Assembly: GCA_032622095.1 (NCBI GenBank)
Contig: CP136065.1
Coordinates: 150,603,577-150,667,576 of the forward strand
Length of the DNA stretch: 64,000 nucleotides
Source of the DNA: Siphonodentalium dalli
Lineage: Eukaryota; Mollusca; Scaphopoda; Gadilida; Siphonodentaliidae
Reading direction: 5' to 3'
Part shown: positions 10,216 through 22,130 of the stretch, one piece after another
Layout of the letters: every line of letters starts with the position of its first letter
How positions within the stretch are numbered: position 1 is the stretch's first letter
The notes under the pieces: model-generated
Seen by the model: the letters and a program-made list of their open reading frames with translations, nothing else
The model's database searches: none
Told to the model about the DNA's origin: nothing
Translations under genes and position numbers: made by a program

Positions 10216-12889
10216 ACACCGTGTGTTTATTTCTTAAGCAATCGTAAATTTTTCGGACGGTCCAAAAACCTTTTCGCAGAAATGACGACTAGACGAGTCC
10301 GTTTGTGAAATAATAATGCCGTTAAAATCTTCTTGCCTTTCGCAGTAAGGTGCTATTGTGCTGTTTGCCGTGATTATCTTGTACTTAATTATGTTGTTAT
10401 CAGCCTCAGGTGACAGGCTCGATTGTTGCATGCAAAGCTGGCGTGCCCATGCTTGGCTTCTCGAAACCGTAATCGTCACTACGGATATGGCAAAACGACA
10501 ACTGATAAAAAATAACAAATTCTAGTGACGTAATACCATATTCACAATTCTTATCAACAGTAGATAATTGTGCGAAAGGTTTCCATTGATACTATATCGG
10601 TGGTGCCCTAGCTCTCGGTATAAAACACGAGATATGAAATAGGCCAAAATGTAAATATTTAGTCCTTATGATTCGTCCCAAATAAATCACCGATAAACGA
10701 AAAAAAATCCATCCACCAACGAGTGCCTCTGCATATAATTCACATACATGTATGACGGTATGACCACCCCGTGTACGTGGTATCGCCAAACCCGAGGGTA
10801 TATTAACTGCATGCATGCGAACGGCAGCATTCACGTGCGTGTGATCAAGACATCGCGTTATCATTCATTCACGTTCTTGAGATCGCAAATCTGAATGCTG
10901 AGCTGGATGTTCAATTAATTTCAATTGAAACACATTCATAATATATATTCACACAATATTTCGAATATGTTATGGATTAATATTTCAGATGACATTCGCA
11001 GTCCAATTGATCAGTCTCAGATACACATAAAAACACTCGAAAACTCATCAGAACTCCTTAAGTTATACGCATATTTACTGCACAGAAACTCGGCGTTTGG
11101 TCGCATCTTCATCTGTTCCGTTCGCATCTTTCTGGACCGACAGTGGTCCCTTCATATCGCGCGGATATTGAGAACGACACGGATTTTTAAAATTCTGTCA
11201 AATCCTATGCTTCATTGACGGATTCAACTATATACCGGCATTTGTTTTGGAAGCGTGGGAGTCCAGGAACTATATACTAGTGAATGGATGTTCTCGAAAA
11301 TTTGAGTGAGCAAAAGCAAAAACACCATTGAAAAAATTCGCCAAAAACAAATTAATGGTCTGATCTGGGAAAACTAAATGACAACTGGTGGATAAATACT
11401 CCTGCTTCGTGTGGACATACACATACGATGCTCGATGTCTGCATTACGATGAGAAACAAACATATCCCCATATAATATACGTGAAAATGACTTTCCCATA
11501 TTCTCGGTTTTGGCGATACCATCGGTTTTGGCGATACCACGTACACGGGGGGTGATGACGGTATGACACTCCTGTTCAATAGAGTGTGCTAATTCTGTTC
11601 AGAAGACGCCACCGAAGGAATACAGCATTCGCTAATCCACCCCAAGCCAGGCAATATGTGTTTTATTATATGTTTATGACACATTCTCGCCGTGCGCCAA
11701 CATGCGGATAAACAGTTCGAAGACTATAGCCCGGACGATAGTTCGCTGAGTCGTTTTTTTTGTGGGATAGAAGATTAAATTGGTTACAACCAGATTACGG
11801 AGGCGGACGGGGCTAAACCGCGATTATAGGTCAATCACCCCGATTTTGCGTCAGATGTTGGGATCCACGTGATCGCCGGATAAAGGCTTAAGGTCAAATA
11901 TCGCTCATTTTTTTTCATTTGTATCTTACATTTATGTTCATGTCTGTGGTGAAAATGATGCATTTCTTCGAATTTTATATATAACAATGACACGTAATTA
12001 GCTGCCAATCCGCATTCAATCGCGTCTTTTTTTCAAGTTATAGTTTGTTTATTGATGAGAGAAAAAATTTCTAACAGCTCTCCTGAATCAAATTCCGAGG
12101 CCGTTTTTTTTTGGGAGAAAATTCGAAACTTGTCAGTTGAAAACATGTGGGTATTTAAAATAAAATAAATTGGCTGATATTTCTACTATAGTCCTGCAAC
12201 CAAAGAATAAGCTTTACTTTTATTTTTGTACGATATGGAGATGCCGCTGACATCCAAAATATTAACTACAACATTAGCTTGCACAACACTTGGGACAAAA
12301 GTGCCTGTGTTTCGGCACTATATACAGAGACCGCTGTGCGAAACAACTGCATATAAACGAAACAATACATTTTAAATACATATTTGGAATTGTTATAGAC
12401 CTAGATAGTAAACACACATGTTTCAGTAATTCATAAATATCATATAATCCTACTATTTCTTGAATAACAAGGAACTAATAGGCTTAATTACCAACGAAGC
12501 AGAAGATAAATCCAGGTTCATGTGAATTCGCTCGTCGAGTTTAGTTGCAATCTATATGAGTGGGGGCGATATTTTCAGGATGGAAATTATGAAATGAACA
12601 TGGTGAAATTGACAAGCTTCGCCATCTAGTATCTCAAGCGAACCCTATTGTCCAAGTGTAATTAATCGTAATTATCCCACGAAATAACACCACACATGCT
12701 CTGGTCACAAATCTCGACTCGCGCCAATCAGCGACGTATCGTCACGTATCAGCAGGTGAGTAATGGTTCGAAGACTATGACCCGGTTCACGGGCAATGGT
12801 CGAAACTACTCTCTGACACGTGGTCGCCCTTCAATGAAAAGACACTATGACCATCTGCGAACGCTACCTATATATATAGAGGATCGCCA
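10216..12889. other. No gene recognised; contains one inverted pair
   Basis: The only structure is a 28- to 30-base inverted pair: CACCCCGTGTACGTGGTATC at 10765-10792 and its complement at 11524-11554, with a partial extra GGTTTTGGCGATACCA at 11507. They could be terminal repeats of an 0.8-kb element. A donor-like CAG|GTGAGT at 12755 has no convincing exon before it. Confidence 0.45.
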
Positions 12890-13250
12890 ACGAGTTATGT
12901 TGGGATATAAGATTTTATGAAACTCGTTTGATAAATTTTGATTGACAACTCGTCGAGTTGTCAATCAAAATTTATCAAACGAGTTTAATAAAATCTTATA
13001 TCCCAAACATAACGTGTTGAAGATCTTGTATATCACATGAAAAAACTAGAGCTTTATGCCTTTTTGAGAAATCAAAATCTTTAAAAGAAGCTGAAAAATG
13101 CATGCAAAATGCATACTTACAAGGCGTTGGCTGCGTCGCTTCACAATCGTATACTTATATACAACAATTTTGCGAGCTCTGACATGCTACGAAAGATATA
13201 GTCCCCTCAATTTGTCTCTTTGTTTTTGTGCATATTTAGCAGGACCACTT
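12890..13250 (+). mobile_element. Non-autonomous element with one-ended ACTCGT foldback (copy 1)
   Basis: A palindrome at 12890-13017 has arms containing TTATGTTGGGATATAAGATT and its complement. ACTCGT or ACGAGT boxes start at 12890, 12922, 12948 and 12979, with a degenerate ACGTGT at 13012, so spacing is 32, 26, 31 and 33. A body to about 13250 follows, with GCGTTGGCTGCGTCGCTTC. Palindrome and part of the body match the minus-strand copy at 46620-47010. No protein is encoded; a hairpin-ended non-autonomous transposon is the best reading. Confidence 0.7.
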
Positions 13251-13659
13251 AACCAGGGGAGATAACCTCTGAGTATTCTTAATGTTTTCGCTATTGTTTC
13301 CACTTTATAGTTTCACGTGGGGCTCGCCTTAGACTGGGGAAGACTTGTCGAGAGGAACAGTACGTATTTATGTTACCGTATATGTATATAAATTCACATA
13401 TGTATATAACGTTTATCGCATCGTGTACTATATATATCAAAACAGAATTAAGCGTGCTGAAAATTACAACGAAGGGTATATACGGAATGTTAAGTGCACG
13501 TTCACATACTGGCAAGTTTGCCTGGTATTGTGTGTACTATTTCGTCATAAAAACATATGGTGCCAGAATATAAACGGTAACATGCGTATTAAATACATCT
13601 TTACCAAAGCTAACGACATGAAAATAAGTAAAATATATGCTTCGTCCGGGCTGTTTCCC

Positions 13660-13990
13660 CTCTGCTTTCATCCGGATCTAACATCGAAATCCGTCGAAAG
13701 GCGCGATTTGACCTTGAATTGACCATTTTGAAGGTCAATGTCATGTCGGGATCACGGTTTGACCCGTCGAAAACACTCCCCGGACAAAAGTTACCCTAGC
13801 AAATTTCGTCGAAATCCGTCCGTTTTACCCGATTTGACCTTGAATTGACCATTTTGAAGGTCAAGGTCAGGTCGGGGTCACGATTTGACCCGTACAAAAC
13901 ACTCCCCGGACAAAAGTAACCCGAGGTATCAAATTTCGCGCGAAATTCGTCCGGCAGTTTTCCCGGCCATTGCTAACAGACAAACAGACA
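13660..13990. repeat. Tandem repeat, 127-base unit, about 2.5 copies
   Basis: GATTTGACCTTGAATTGACC occurs at about 13704 and 13831. Each unit continues with a TTTTGAAGGTCAA segment, a GTTTGACCCGT segment, AACACTCCCCGGACAAAAG and CGAAATCCGTCC. It ends in a reversed TCTGTCTG leader (AACAGACAAACAGACAGAAG), suggesting a minus-strand copy of a dispersed mobile repeat. Confidence 0.7.
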
Positions 13991-15039
13991 GAAGTCCCAA
14001 AATATATATTAGATGCCTATATAACTGATTTTTTTTTTTTTTGCGAGATAGTTGAAAGCTATTTAAAGACAATTCTTTACTATTTTGTTTTTTAACTCCT
14101 CATGTAGTTAGCTGCAAAGATGCATTTTATAACGAGTCTGCATTCGTTCTCTGGTACATTATAGCTGTATATCGAACTACCAGCAAAATTGCCTGAAACA
14201 TTTGCGAGTGTGTGAATGCGGCCTAACAATTCCAATTAAAATGCACATGTTCGGTGGAGATATCAAGGCACACATATATTGCCAACAGTCAATGCTGGAT
14301 ATAGAGAGGAAATCTTTACATCTTTTTCTCCCTGGGGTGATCAATTCTATAAGTATTTGCAGGGCACATATTCCGTATTTGAGTACTTAGACGTGTTTGC
14401 ATTAATTTGATCTCAATGACTGAAAAAAGCGGGTAATCGCTATGTATAATTTGAGGTTTGCATATTATGTGTCGGCGCTGCGTCGCTCAAACTATTATCA
14501 TACATGTTTTGTTTGTTTCATCAATGTGGGGGCATGTCAGACCGAGAATGTAACCGGATGTTTGGCACCTCCACCCACTCCATCCTATCACAGTTCTTCG
14601 AGATTGTACCCGCGATCCGGATTACACAACCCCGCGCCAACTATCACAATATAATTACAACTACTTTCGTTTTTGTCGAAATGCGGGCATTTGATTGGTC
14701 GAGAGGCTAGAGCGTGACCTGATCTATCAGTGCATAGACGTTGCAGTACACGAGTCACATCGCGTAGTGACACTTTAAGAAAAATGGGCGAGTCTATAAC
14801 CATGGACTATAATAGTCCATGCTATAACCGTCGCCCCACACGACGTCCCCGGATGACGTGAAAGCGCGGAACGAGAATTCCATTAGAATTTCAGTGAAAA
14901 AACAACTCGAAAACTCAATGCTAGAAACATTTGAAAAAGTAGTTGATGTCTATATTGCATGTTTCGGCTTCTTACGGACACTATACTATGTATGTATATG
15001 ATTTATTTCAGACTGAGAAGTCCATATTAAGCATGTTTA
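13991..15039. other. No gene recognised
   Basis: Contains a T-run at about 14029-14041 and a short palindrome around 14789-14826 (ATAACCATGGACTATAATAG and its complement). Otherwise only chance frames. Confidence 0.5.
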
Positions 15040-15083
15040 CAACATGAATATAAGAATACAATATATCAGTGTTAATCAATAGG

Positions 15084-17874
15084 TTATATATATAACAGAT
15101 AATTCCATGAATTGAATAGTTTAGATTTAAACATTATATCTGAATTATATATGGAACATATGATATTATTTCTAGACTCAATCACTCTCTTACGAAAACT
15201 GAAGACATATTTCCTCCTTAACATCAACAAAGATAACATACGATCATTAACAAACATACCACTTGCACTACACGCTCTATTATAACCCATAATAATTCTA
15301 TAAGCGTTGTTATAACATACAGTTAGTTTGTTCATACTTTGTTTTCTATAGTTGATCCACAAGTGAGCACAATATAAAGGAGATATATATCTCTGAAAAA
15401 GAAATGTTTTTACAGCAAACGAACATCTCGAAAATTTCCTAATTAACATGTTCGATCGAATACATATCGCTCTATATTGTCTTTGTATGTCGTCTTCGTC
15501 AGATAGATCATCTCTGATGACATGACCCAAGTACTTGCAATTAGAAACAAATTGATTTCGTGGCCATTCAGGTACAGTCTATGAATAGATTTGATTGAGA
15601 GAGTGTTTGGTAAGAACGCCATGGCAACTGTCTTATTGGTGTTATAAATCATGTTCAGCTTTTTGGTTTCAGATTCACATATTTGTATTAACCGACGTAA
15701 TCCGATCAACGATGGCGAAATTAGGCACATATCGTCAGCATAACACATATGGTTTATCTTCTGACCTCCGATGATACATCCGACATCGGATATGTTTAAT
15801 TTTTCACTGATAGTGTCAATGTAAATGTTAAATAAGTAAGGGCCCAATATGATTCCCTGTCTAACACCACCTGTTGGAGAAAAACAAGAAGAGTGCGATG
15901 ATCCCCAGCGAACATTGAAAGTTTGATTTTTCATCCAAGCCGCCATGAGGTGCACGAATGAAGCTGGTGTACCTCTTCGTTCCAGCAGATCCAACAATAT
16001 CTCGTGATCCACGCGGTCAAATGCTTTGCTTGCGTCCAGAAAGCACATAGACCGGCGTGTCTTTGGAATTATAATGTCTTATCGTTTCCTTCAGTGAAAA
16101 AATACAACCATCTGTGGAATGATTGGTCTTAAAACCAAACTGATTATCCACTGTGTGAAGCGTATGCTTGATCTTTTTTAATAGAATGTTTTCCAAGACC
16201 TTTGACATGACGGATGAGAGGGCAATTGGGCGATAGTTATCTTTGTCTTGTATATTCCCGGCTTTGTTCTTAATTATCGGCACCAGTGTTACTCGTAGCA
16301 TATCAGATGGCATGTGCCCATGTTTAATCATCATATTGAACAAAATTTGTAAACATTTATGAAGGAACTCGTGACAATATTTTAGATGCTCGGGAACTAT
16401 CCCATCAGAACCTCCAGATTTTCCACATACTAATTTCTTTATAGCAACCCGAACATCGTCTTCAGACACCATCATGTTTTCTTCATCTTCATGATTTAGA
16501 ATATTAGATTCATATTTTTGTAAAGGGCTTAATTTATCGGAACACATTATATTTGTGAAATGATCACTCCACATCTCTGCTATTTCATTTTCCCCATTTA
16601 CACCCCCTATGGTGGTCGCATTTGCGCTTGTTTTTGTAGTCGAGATGGATGTCCAAAATGAACCGAAATCCTTATTGATGAAATTGTTAACCAGCACATC
16701 AGCTTTTGCCTGTTCACTTTCTGCTTTACATTTTCTGAGCGCGTATTTGAATTCCGATCTTTTACGGCACATATGATCGTATATGTATCCTGACCTGGGT
16801 CTCCCATCCCTAATCCATATATGGAAAGATTGTCGTGCATCCTCGTGGAAGTTTTTGAAACGAGAATTCCAGCCAGGAATTTGTAAGTGGGTTGTTTTCT
16901 TTTCGTTTGTATTAGATGGAAAACACAATTCCGCAGCTTCAGATAGAGCATTGTGAATATCTTTATCAATAACGTGTTTGACAGCCTCTCCAAAGTGCAT
17001 TTGCCCAATAACGGACTGCAAAGATACGATGTTACAGTTATGAAGAAGCTCCAAGCAATTATGTCTGAAGCTCTCTATTTGAGATGCATTTGCTTTCCTC
17101 GTGTTGGCGCGTCGTTGTTCTGTTGATCGACAATGTGAAGTGAGTTTTGGAATATATTTCCAATTTATAGTAACTGACAACGGTAAATGGTCCGAGGTGA
17201 TATAATTATTATTCACTTCCATTTTACATATTGCATCCCCAGCCGACTCAGTGCAAATGCAATGATCTAGCCAGGAAACTGTGCCGTGTGCTGCACTGAT
17301 ATAAGTAAATGTATCTGATGTGGGACCGAAATATTCTACATCAGAAATTTTCAATGAAACCTCTCTACAGAATCCACACAATTCACGCATGTTACTTGTA
17401 TTTTGTCGGGCATTCGTGTTGAAGTCTCCTATCACGTACACTGCATTTGTGTCGGATTCTTGAATAGCAGCTTGAATTTTTCCCAAACAGTTGAGAAAGA
17501 GATCCGCATTGTCTGCCTCATCTGTTGGCAAATAAACACAGATGATTAATATTGATGAGTTATTATTAACTAGTTTTAAACCTATAATTCTTGGGTCATC
17601 GTATGATATGAATGACGCTTGTTGTGATAATTCTTTTCTACATAAAATAGCAGTACCACCATATGGACGTCCCTTCAGAATTTCACGCAGTTAACGGCAG
17701 AAACACCTTCTGCTTCGAAGTCCTGATGGATGGATCGTATAGAAACGGAATGTCATCTTTCAGCAACCAATGTTCTTGTAATAAGATGTCAGAATTAATG
17801 CATATATTCCTCACTGCACTAAGGGACGATTTTATCGATTGATAGTTATATGTTGTTATTTTAATAGACTCCAT
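15084..17874 (-). pseudogene. LINE-B ORF2: endonuclease plus reverse transcriptase, frameshifted
   Basis: ATG 17874 starts MESIKITTYNYQSIKSSL; LLQEHWLL carries the catalytic Glu of the EEP endonuclease. A frameshift near 17690 leads into GRPYGGTAILCRK. Further EEP motifs are YVIGDFNTNA, SWLDHC and TSDHLPLSV. The RT domain follows: GKSGGSDGIVPEHL, NYRPIALSSVMSKVLE, QFGFKTNHSTDGC. A frameshift near 16050 comes before FLDASKAFDRVDHE (motif A, catalytic Asp), GVRQGIILGPYLFNIYID (motif B) and CYADDMCLI (motif C, YADD). Another shift near 15490 leads to the thumb and C-terminal region, ending at 15084. All catalytic motifs are present, but three frameshifts break the protein. A zinc-binding Cys-His tail like those in the other LINEs was not seen. 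Confidence 0.85.
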
Positions 17875-19539
17875 GATCAATGTAGTATATAACGTTATAT
17901 ATTCCCCCAGGAATCATAAACACCACTCCTGGGGCGTCGTCCTCTGTTTTCTGTTTTCTTACCAAAGTGTTTTTTGGCCATTTGTATGCATCCAATAGAC
18001 TGTTCGTCATTCCTCGATCTTTCACATCAATTTTAAAAGACGAATAGGTGTCAAATCGTGTTTGTAATTTCTCACATCTTAAGACGTTTGTATTAAAGGT
18101 GTCATTGGCGAAACTTGCTACACTGCTCTCTGATGCATCAGGCACCAGCCTTGATACGAAAACTGACGCAGGCGGACTGCTGGAGACTGTTTGAGTGTGT
18201 TATCTGTTCAATTCAATTCAATTTATTGGTATATACTCATCGTCGTTTTGACATATAGAGTGGAACATATACAGTATTAAATTTCAAAATATTTATGAAT
18301 TGTGCATGCGTGCAGTGAATAAATATACGACAATATAATATGGGATATGTGGTCAGTAATCAGTGGTTCAGTAATCAGTGGGTTTGGGTCGGTTTTAGTA
18401 GTTGTTTTGGTGTGCCTCGGGAGATCCTCGCAGAAATCGTCGCAGTGCATCGCAGTGCAATGATAGGAGGTTTGCGTTTCCGATTGTTCTGGACTGTTAA
18501 GAAGCCATCACTATTGAATTCGTTATCATCATATGTTTGGAACCTAGCTTCCGATCTCAGGGCTTGTGCGTATGATGGGCGTTCATTCATTATTCGGTCG
18601 GCATTTGTTTCTCTTCTATCTACTGGTTGGTAATCAATATCCAAATTAACTGGATCTGTGTTACCAGGGGATGTATATCACCCTTTTTTCCAACCCTGTC
18701 GCCTGAGTCTGTGCTTGTGGACGCTGAATAACTATTTTCGGTATTGGCGATGGAGATCTTTGTCGTATCATGTTAGTTTTCTGATGCACCATCTCTGGAT
18801 TTGATGCCAGAGTCGAATTCACGGCTTTGCTTACTTCCTCGACAATATCCCTTTTCAAAGAGTTAACGATATTATTTTTGAGATCTTCAACAATCTTTCC
18901 ATTAAAAAGATTAGTATCTTCGTCACGGAAAATCGTTCTCAGTTCTTTCACTTGCGCTTTCACTTGAGATATTTCATGCGATAATGTTGATATGTCCATG
19001 TGGTCGATATATATTGGCGGAAGTTTGCTCAGGTCGTATGCCACAAATAGCGGCAATGAATCAAATTCTGTTTCATGAAGGATAGAAAAAATGTCTCGTA
19101 GGTTTTTCTTGTTCTTGTCCGGGCCTTTTCGTTTCACCAGTCTTCTATCACTAGACTCCAGGCCGTGCAGCAGTTGTTTAGCCTATTCGATTTCATTTTC
19201 ATTGAAGGACTGGTTACAAAGTTTTATCAAGATATCAGTCGTCAGCTTGGAGAATTTGTTTATCACAAAACACAATAGTTCATTAATGACGATCGACTTT
19301 TGTACGTAGTTCACTGCATTCTGCTTCTCTGGTTCTTTTGACTTGTTAGTCGACTGAGATTTAGTCGATCCTCTCGCAGAAGACACATCTCCAAATTTCT
19401 TTTTCTCGCATGTATCACAAAGATATTGATCACCTTGGGTGTATTTCACGTTCAACCCACCGTCACAACTTTCACAAGCAGGCATATCTATGTACGCACG
19501 CCGCCTATACTTATGTCTGTTCGTTTCAGCCGAATTCAT
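17861..19539 (-). pseudogene. LINE-B ORF1: zinc finger plus C-terminal domain, broken
   Basis: ATG 19539 starts MNSAETNRHKYRRRAYIDM, followed by CESC...LCDTC, a C-x2-C-x18-C-x2-C zinc-binding unit like the PHD-type fingers of some LINE ORF1 proteins. After a frameshift (about 19180), a frame at 18661-19137 carries coiled-coil-like sequence around EISQVKAQVKELRTIF. Another shift leads to 18375-18644 (linker). A nested insertion interrupts at 18206-18370. The C-terminal domain is in the 17861-18145 frame (TYSSFKIDVKDRG, then LLDAYKWPKNTLVRK), matching the WP-containing ORF1 C-terminal fold that binds RNA. Its TAA overlaps the ORF2 ATG by 14 bases. Confidence 0.75.
18206..18370 (-). mobile_element. 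Nested LINE/SINE 3' end in LINE-B ORF1
   Basis: On the minus strand the segment ends in AATAAATTGAATTGAATTGA, a tandem TTGAA tail typical of the 3' ends of non-LTR elements. It separates the ORF1 linker from its C-terminal domain, so it inserted after LINE-B. A duplicated CAGTAATCAGTGG near 18355-18381 lies at its far edge. Confidence 0.6.
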
Positions 19540-19599
19540 GTGTTTGTAACGCTCGACTGAACACTAAAAGTTCGTGCCGCGTTTTTCATTTGTCCAATT

Positions 19600-20185
19600 T
19601 TCGAAAGAGCGTCCATGACAACATGTATAGTTACTGTGAACACAAATTATCATGACTCAGAGTGATCAACAGGCTGATGAACATGGATAATTTTATTGGA
19701 AATAAATAAAATGTGTTACCCGATTACAACCCTATTAACATTTATCTGCTTCATAACAATGGTAATGACATGACATTTGTCGCGAGAACATTAGACGTGA
19801 TCAGGGTATTTGTTTACAAATTACATCGCCATCTGGCTTGGGGCTAGTGTTAATAATTTACCGGAGATCGCTATCCAATCGCTTCGGATTCGACTCTGTG
19901 TGTGTTGATAATTGTTGGGTTGTTATTGAGTCATTTTAAACGTAAATCGTAGCCAAACAAGTAATATTTGTTATCGTGGATAGTTTATTGCTGAAACTGA
20001 AGTTGAGGTGTAAATATTTATTTTCTGAAAGTGTCCTTGGTGGTTGACAATTTTGGCCAATTTATTTTCGGCCCATCAACCAAATTCGGAGATCGTCCAA
20101 CGGAAAATCCTGTTTTGGCAATTAATTTTCTGAGATGGATTTATAGTAGATAGTTGAAAATAAAGTGTTATCGTTGTAATTTTAA
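19600..20185. other. No gene recognised
   Basis: Probably the 5' flank of LINE-B; only short frames, no repeats recognised. Confidence 0.45.
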
Positions 20186-20345
20186 GCCATCAACGTCGTT
20201 TTTCGGTTGATCTATGAGCCTATAGAGCGATCAGTAGACGAATAACATACTTAGTATAATCCGCTTCGCGGAATTATACAGTATGTTATTCGTCTACTGA
20301 TCGATCTATAGGCTCATAGATCAACCGAAAAACGACGTTGATGGC
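20186..20345. repeat. 160-bp palindrome with TTCG-capped centre
   Basis: GCCATCAACGTCGTTTTTCG at 20186 is complemented at the end, 20345. The arms pair over about 75 bases with few mismatches. The centre is TATAATCCGCTTCGCGG then AATTATA, itself a perfect hairpin capped by TTCG. A foldback MITE is likely. The core CCGCTTCGCG is shared with 10110-10215 although the arms are unrelated. Confidence 0.85.
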
Positions 20346-21100
20346 ATATATACTATCAATTGGTTTAGACTGGTGATCATTTTCGTCGTCTTTAAATACG
20401 ATAATCATTTCCGATCACCGAAGCCACGGCGAACCGCGACCTTGCGTGACGTTTAGAAATATCGCGAAGGCGTCCGCGCACGTACGGCGTGTTTATTAAC
20501 GCCACCGGTGTATACTGTTGGCCAAATATTAGAAAGACATGGGCCGATGTAGGTTTTATAAATAGATTGGGTCGCTTTAAAAACTGTAGTGCTAACCCGA
20601 ATGCGGTTATTTTGGGACGCGTTTAAATTGTACTGCGAACCCGAGTCCGGTAAAAGCTGTAGTTGGAATGTCCAAGTTCGTGAAAATTCTATTGACTATG
20701 CCGATGATATGAGAAGCTTTATTGTTTTAGGATATTGTAGAAAGACTAATCAGGCCGTGTCAAATTGAGCTATAGCGATGGGATATCTCGCAGGACAACA
20801 CATTTCGGGTTTTCGTGGGGTGTGTATTCGCTGGATGTCTTATAGTTGCAGTATGTAACCATTATGACCGCGTTAATTGCTTTCGACGTTTAGGTATGAA
20901 CAATGGCTGGGCCATGCACTCTTGGCGGGAACACAATACCTCCGATTTTTTATCCGCATTTAGAAGCTTTCTGGTGTGGTGAACGAGAAACCTGCAGTAA
21001 TAAGCCATAGTTTTTTTTAATAATTTGAAGGATTAGTTGTTTTAACGGAATTCTGAGGCGGTGCATTCATGTAACCAATATATTTTATATTATAATTTAT
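20346..21100. other. No gene recognised
   Basis: No open frame or repeat of note. Confidence 0.5.
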
Positions 21101-21298
21101 ATTTATGGCTAATAATATGATCTTGGTGGCGTTACCATTTCTGACTATGGTTTTCTTGTATATATGTTCATTCAGAATCCATGCATGCAGTGGAGTCTTT
21201 ACCTTATCACCCGTCAACAAAGTCGAAGAACTAGTAATTACAAGAAAACCATAGTCAGAAATGGTATCGCCCTCAGGATCATATTATTTGCCATATAT
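21101..21298. repeat. Inverted repeat, 60-bp arms
   Basis: Left arm 21101-21160 and right arm 21239-21298 are reverse complements with about 90% identity (shared CTGACTATGGTTTTCTTGTA). The 78-base spacer is unique. It looks like a small TIR-bearing element or hairpin. Confidence 0.75.
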
Positions 21299-21654
21299 AC
21301 AATATAACAAATTTAATGTGGTGATTGTGAACAATCTGTATATAGTTAACGCCTATGTAGTTGATCATATGTGATATTTTTTTCTAATTTCATTTCAAAT
21401 TGTGGTCTGAGTAGCGCATGGAATAGCATGCAGAATAATAATCGGGCAAAAATTTGCGATCTTCGTAACATGGTTCAAGTACGAGCACGTTTCTAATCAC
21501 ATTCAGTATCCAATTACGCAAATACAGAGTATGTTTTAATCACATTTAGTCCACCACCTCCTGCGACAGGGTCAGATATACTTGCCAACATACACCCTAT
21601 GAGGGCGTAGTGCTGATCTAAGAATGGCCTCAGGTAATGCACTCCTGATATAAC

Positions 21655-22130
21655 CTCTCATAAAGGATTAATTAAAATACATCTATGGTTCCATGAGGGT
21701 AAATAAAATATGGTCACATCACGGTTAAATAAAATATGGTCCCATGATGGTTAATTAATATATCGTCCAATCAGGGTTAATACAAAATATGGTCCCATGA
21801 TGGTTAATTAAAATTGTACCTTGATTGTTAATTAAAATATCGTCCCATGATGGTTAATAAAAATATGGACCCATCGGGATTAATTGAAATATGGTCCCAA
21901 TAAGGTCAATTAAAATATGGTAACGTGACTTAATTAAAGAATAAATATATGGTCCCATTATGAGGGTTAATTACAATTAAAATATGGTGTCATCAGTGTT
22001 GATTAAACAACGGTCCCACTGTGGTGAATATAGTCCCATGAGGGTCAATTAAAATATGGTACAATGAGGACTAATTATAATATGTCCCCTCCCCCATGAG
22101 TATCAATTAAAAACATGGTCCCAGGAAGGG
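21655..22130. repeat. Minisatellite, unit about 27 bases
   Basis: About 16-17 degenerate copies of a unit like GGTTAATTAAAATATGGTCC followed by CATGA. Copies vary in length from about 25 to 34 bases. No coding potential. Confidence 0.8.

Larger units (their letters stand above)
15040..19600 (-). mobile_element. LINE-B: near full-length non-LTR retrotransposon, decayed
   Basis: Reading the minus strand gives a zinc-finger ORF1, an ORF1 C-terminal domain, then an ORF2 with endonuclease and reverse transcriptase, in the standard order. Several frameshifts and a nested insertion (18206-18370) show it is dead. It lies antisense within intron 1 of the vWA gene. Ends are approximate. Confidence 0.85.

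Noticed and set aside
10592-11218. Frames of 90-97 codons on both strands near 10.6-11.2 kb
   Set aside because: No motif, hydrophobic signal or splice context; partly made by an inverted repeat.
12696-12755. Possible exon ending at the donor CAG|GTGAGT (12755) after a CCAAT box
   Set aside because: No TATA, no coding signal and no partner acceptor; a single donor match is expected by chance.
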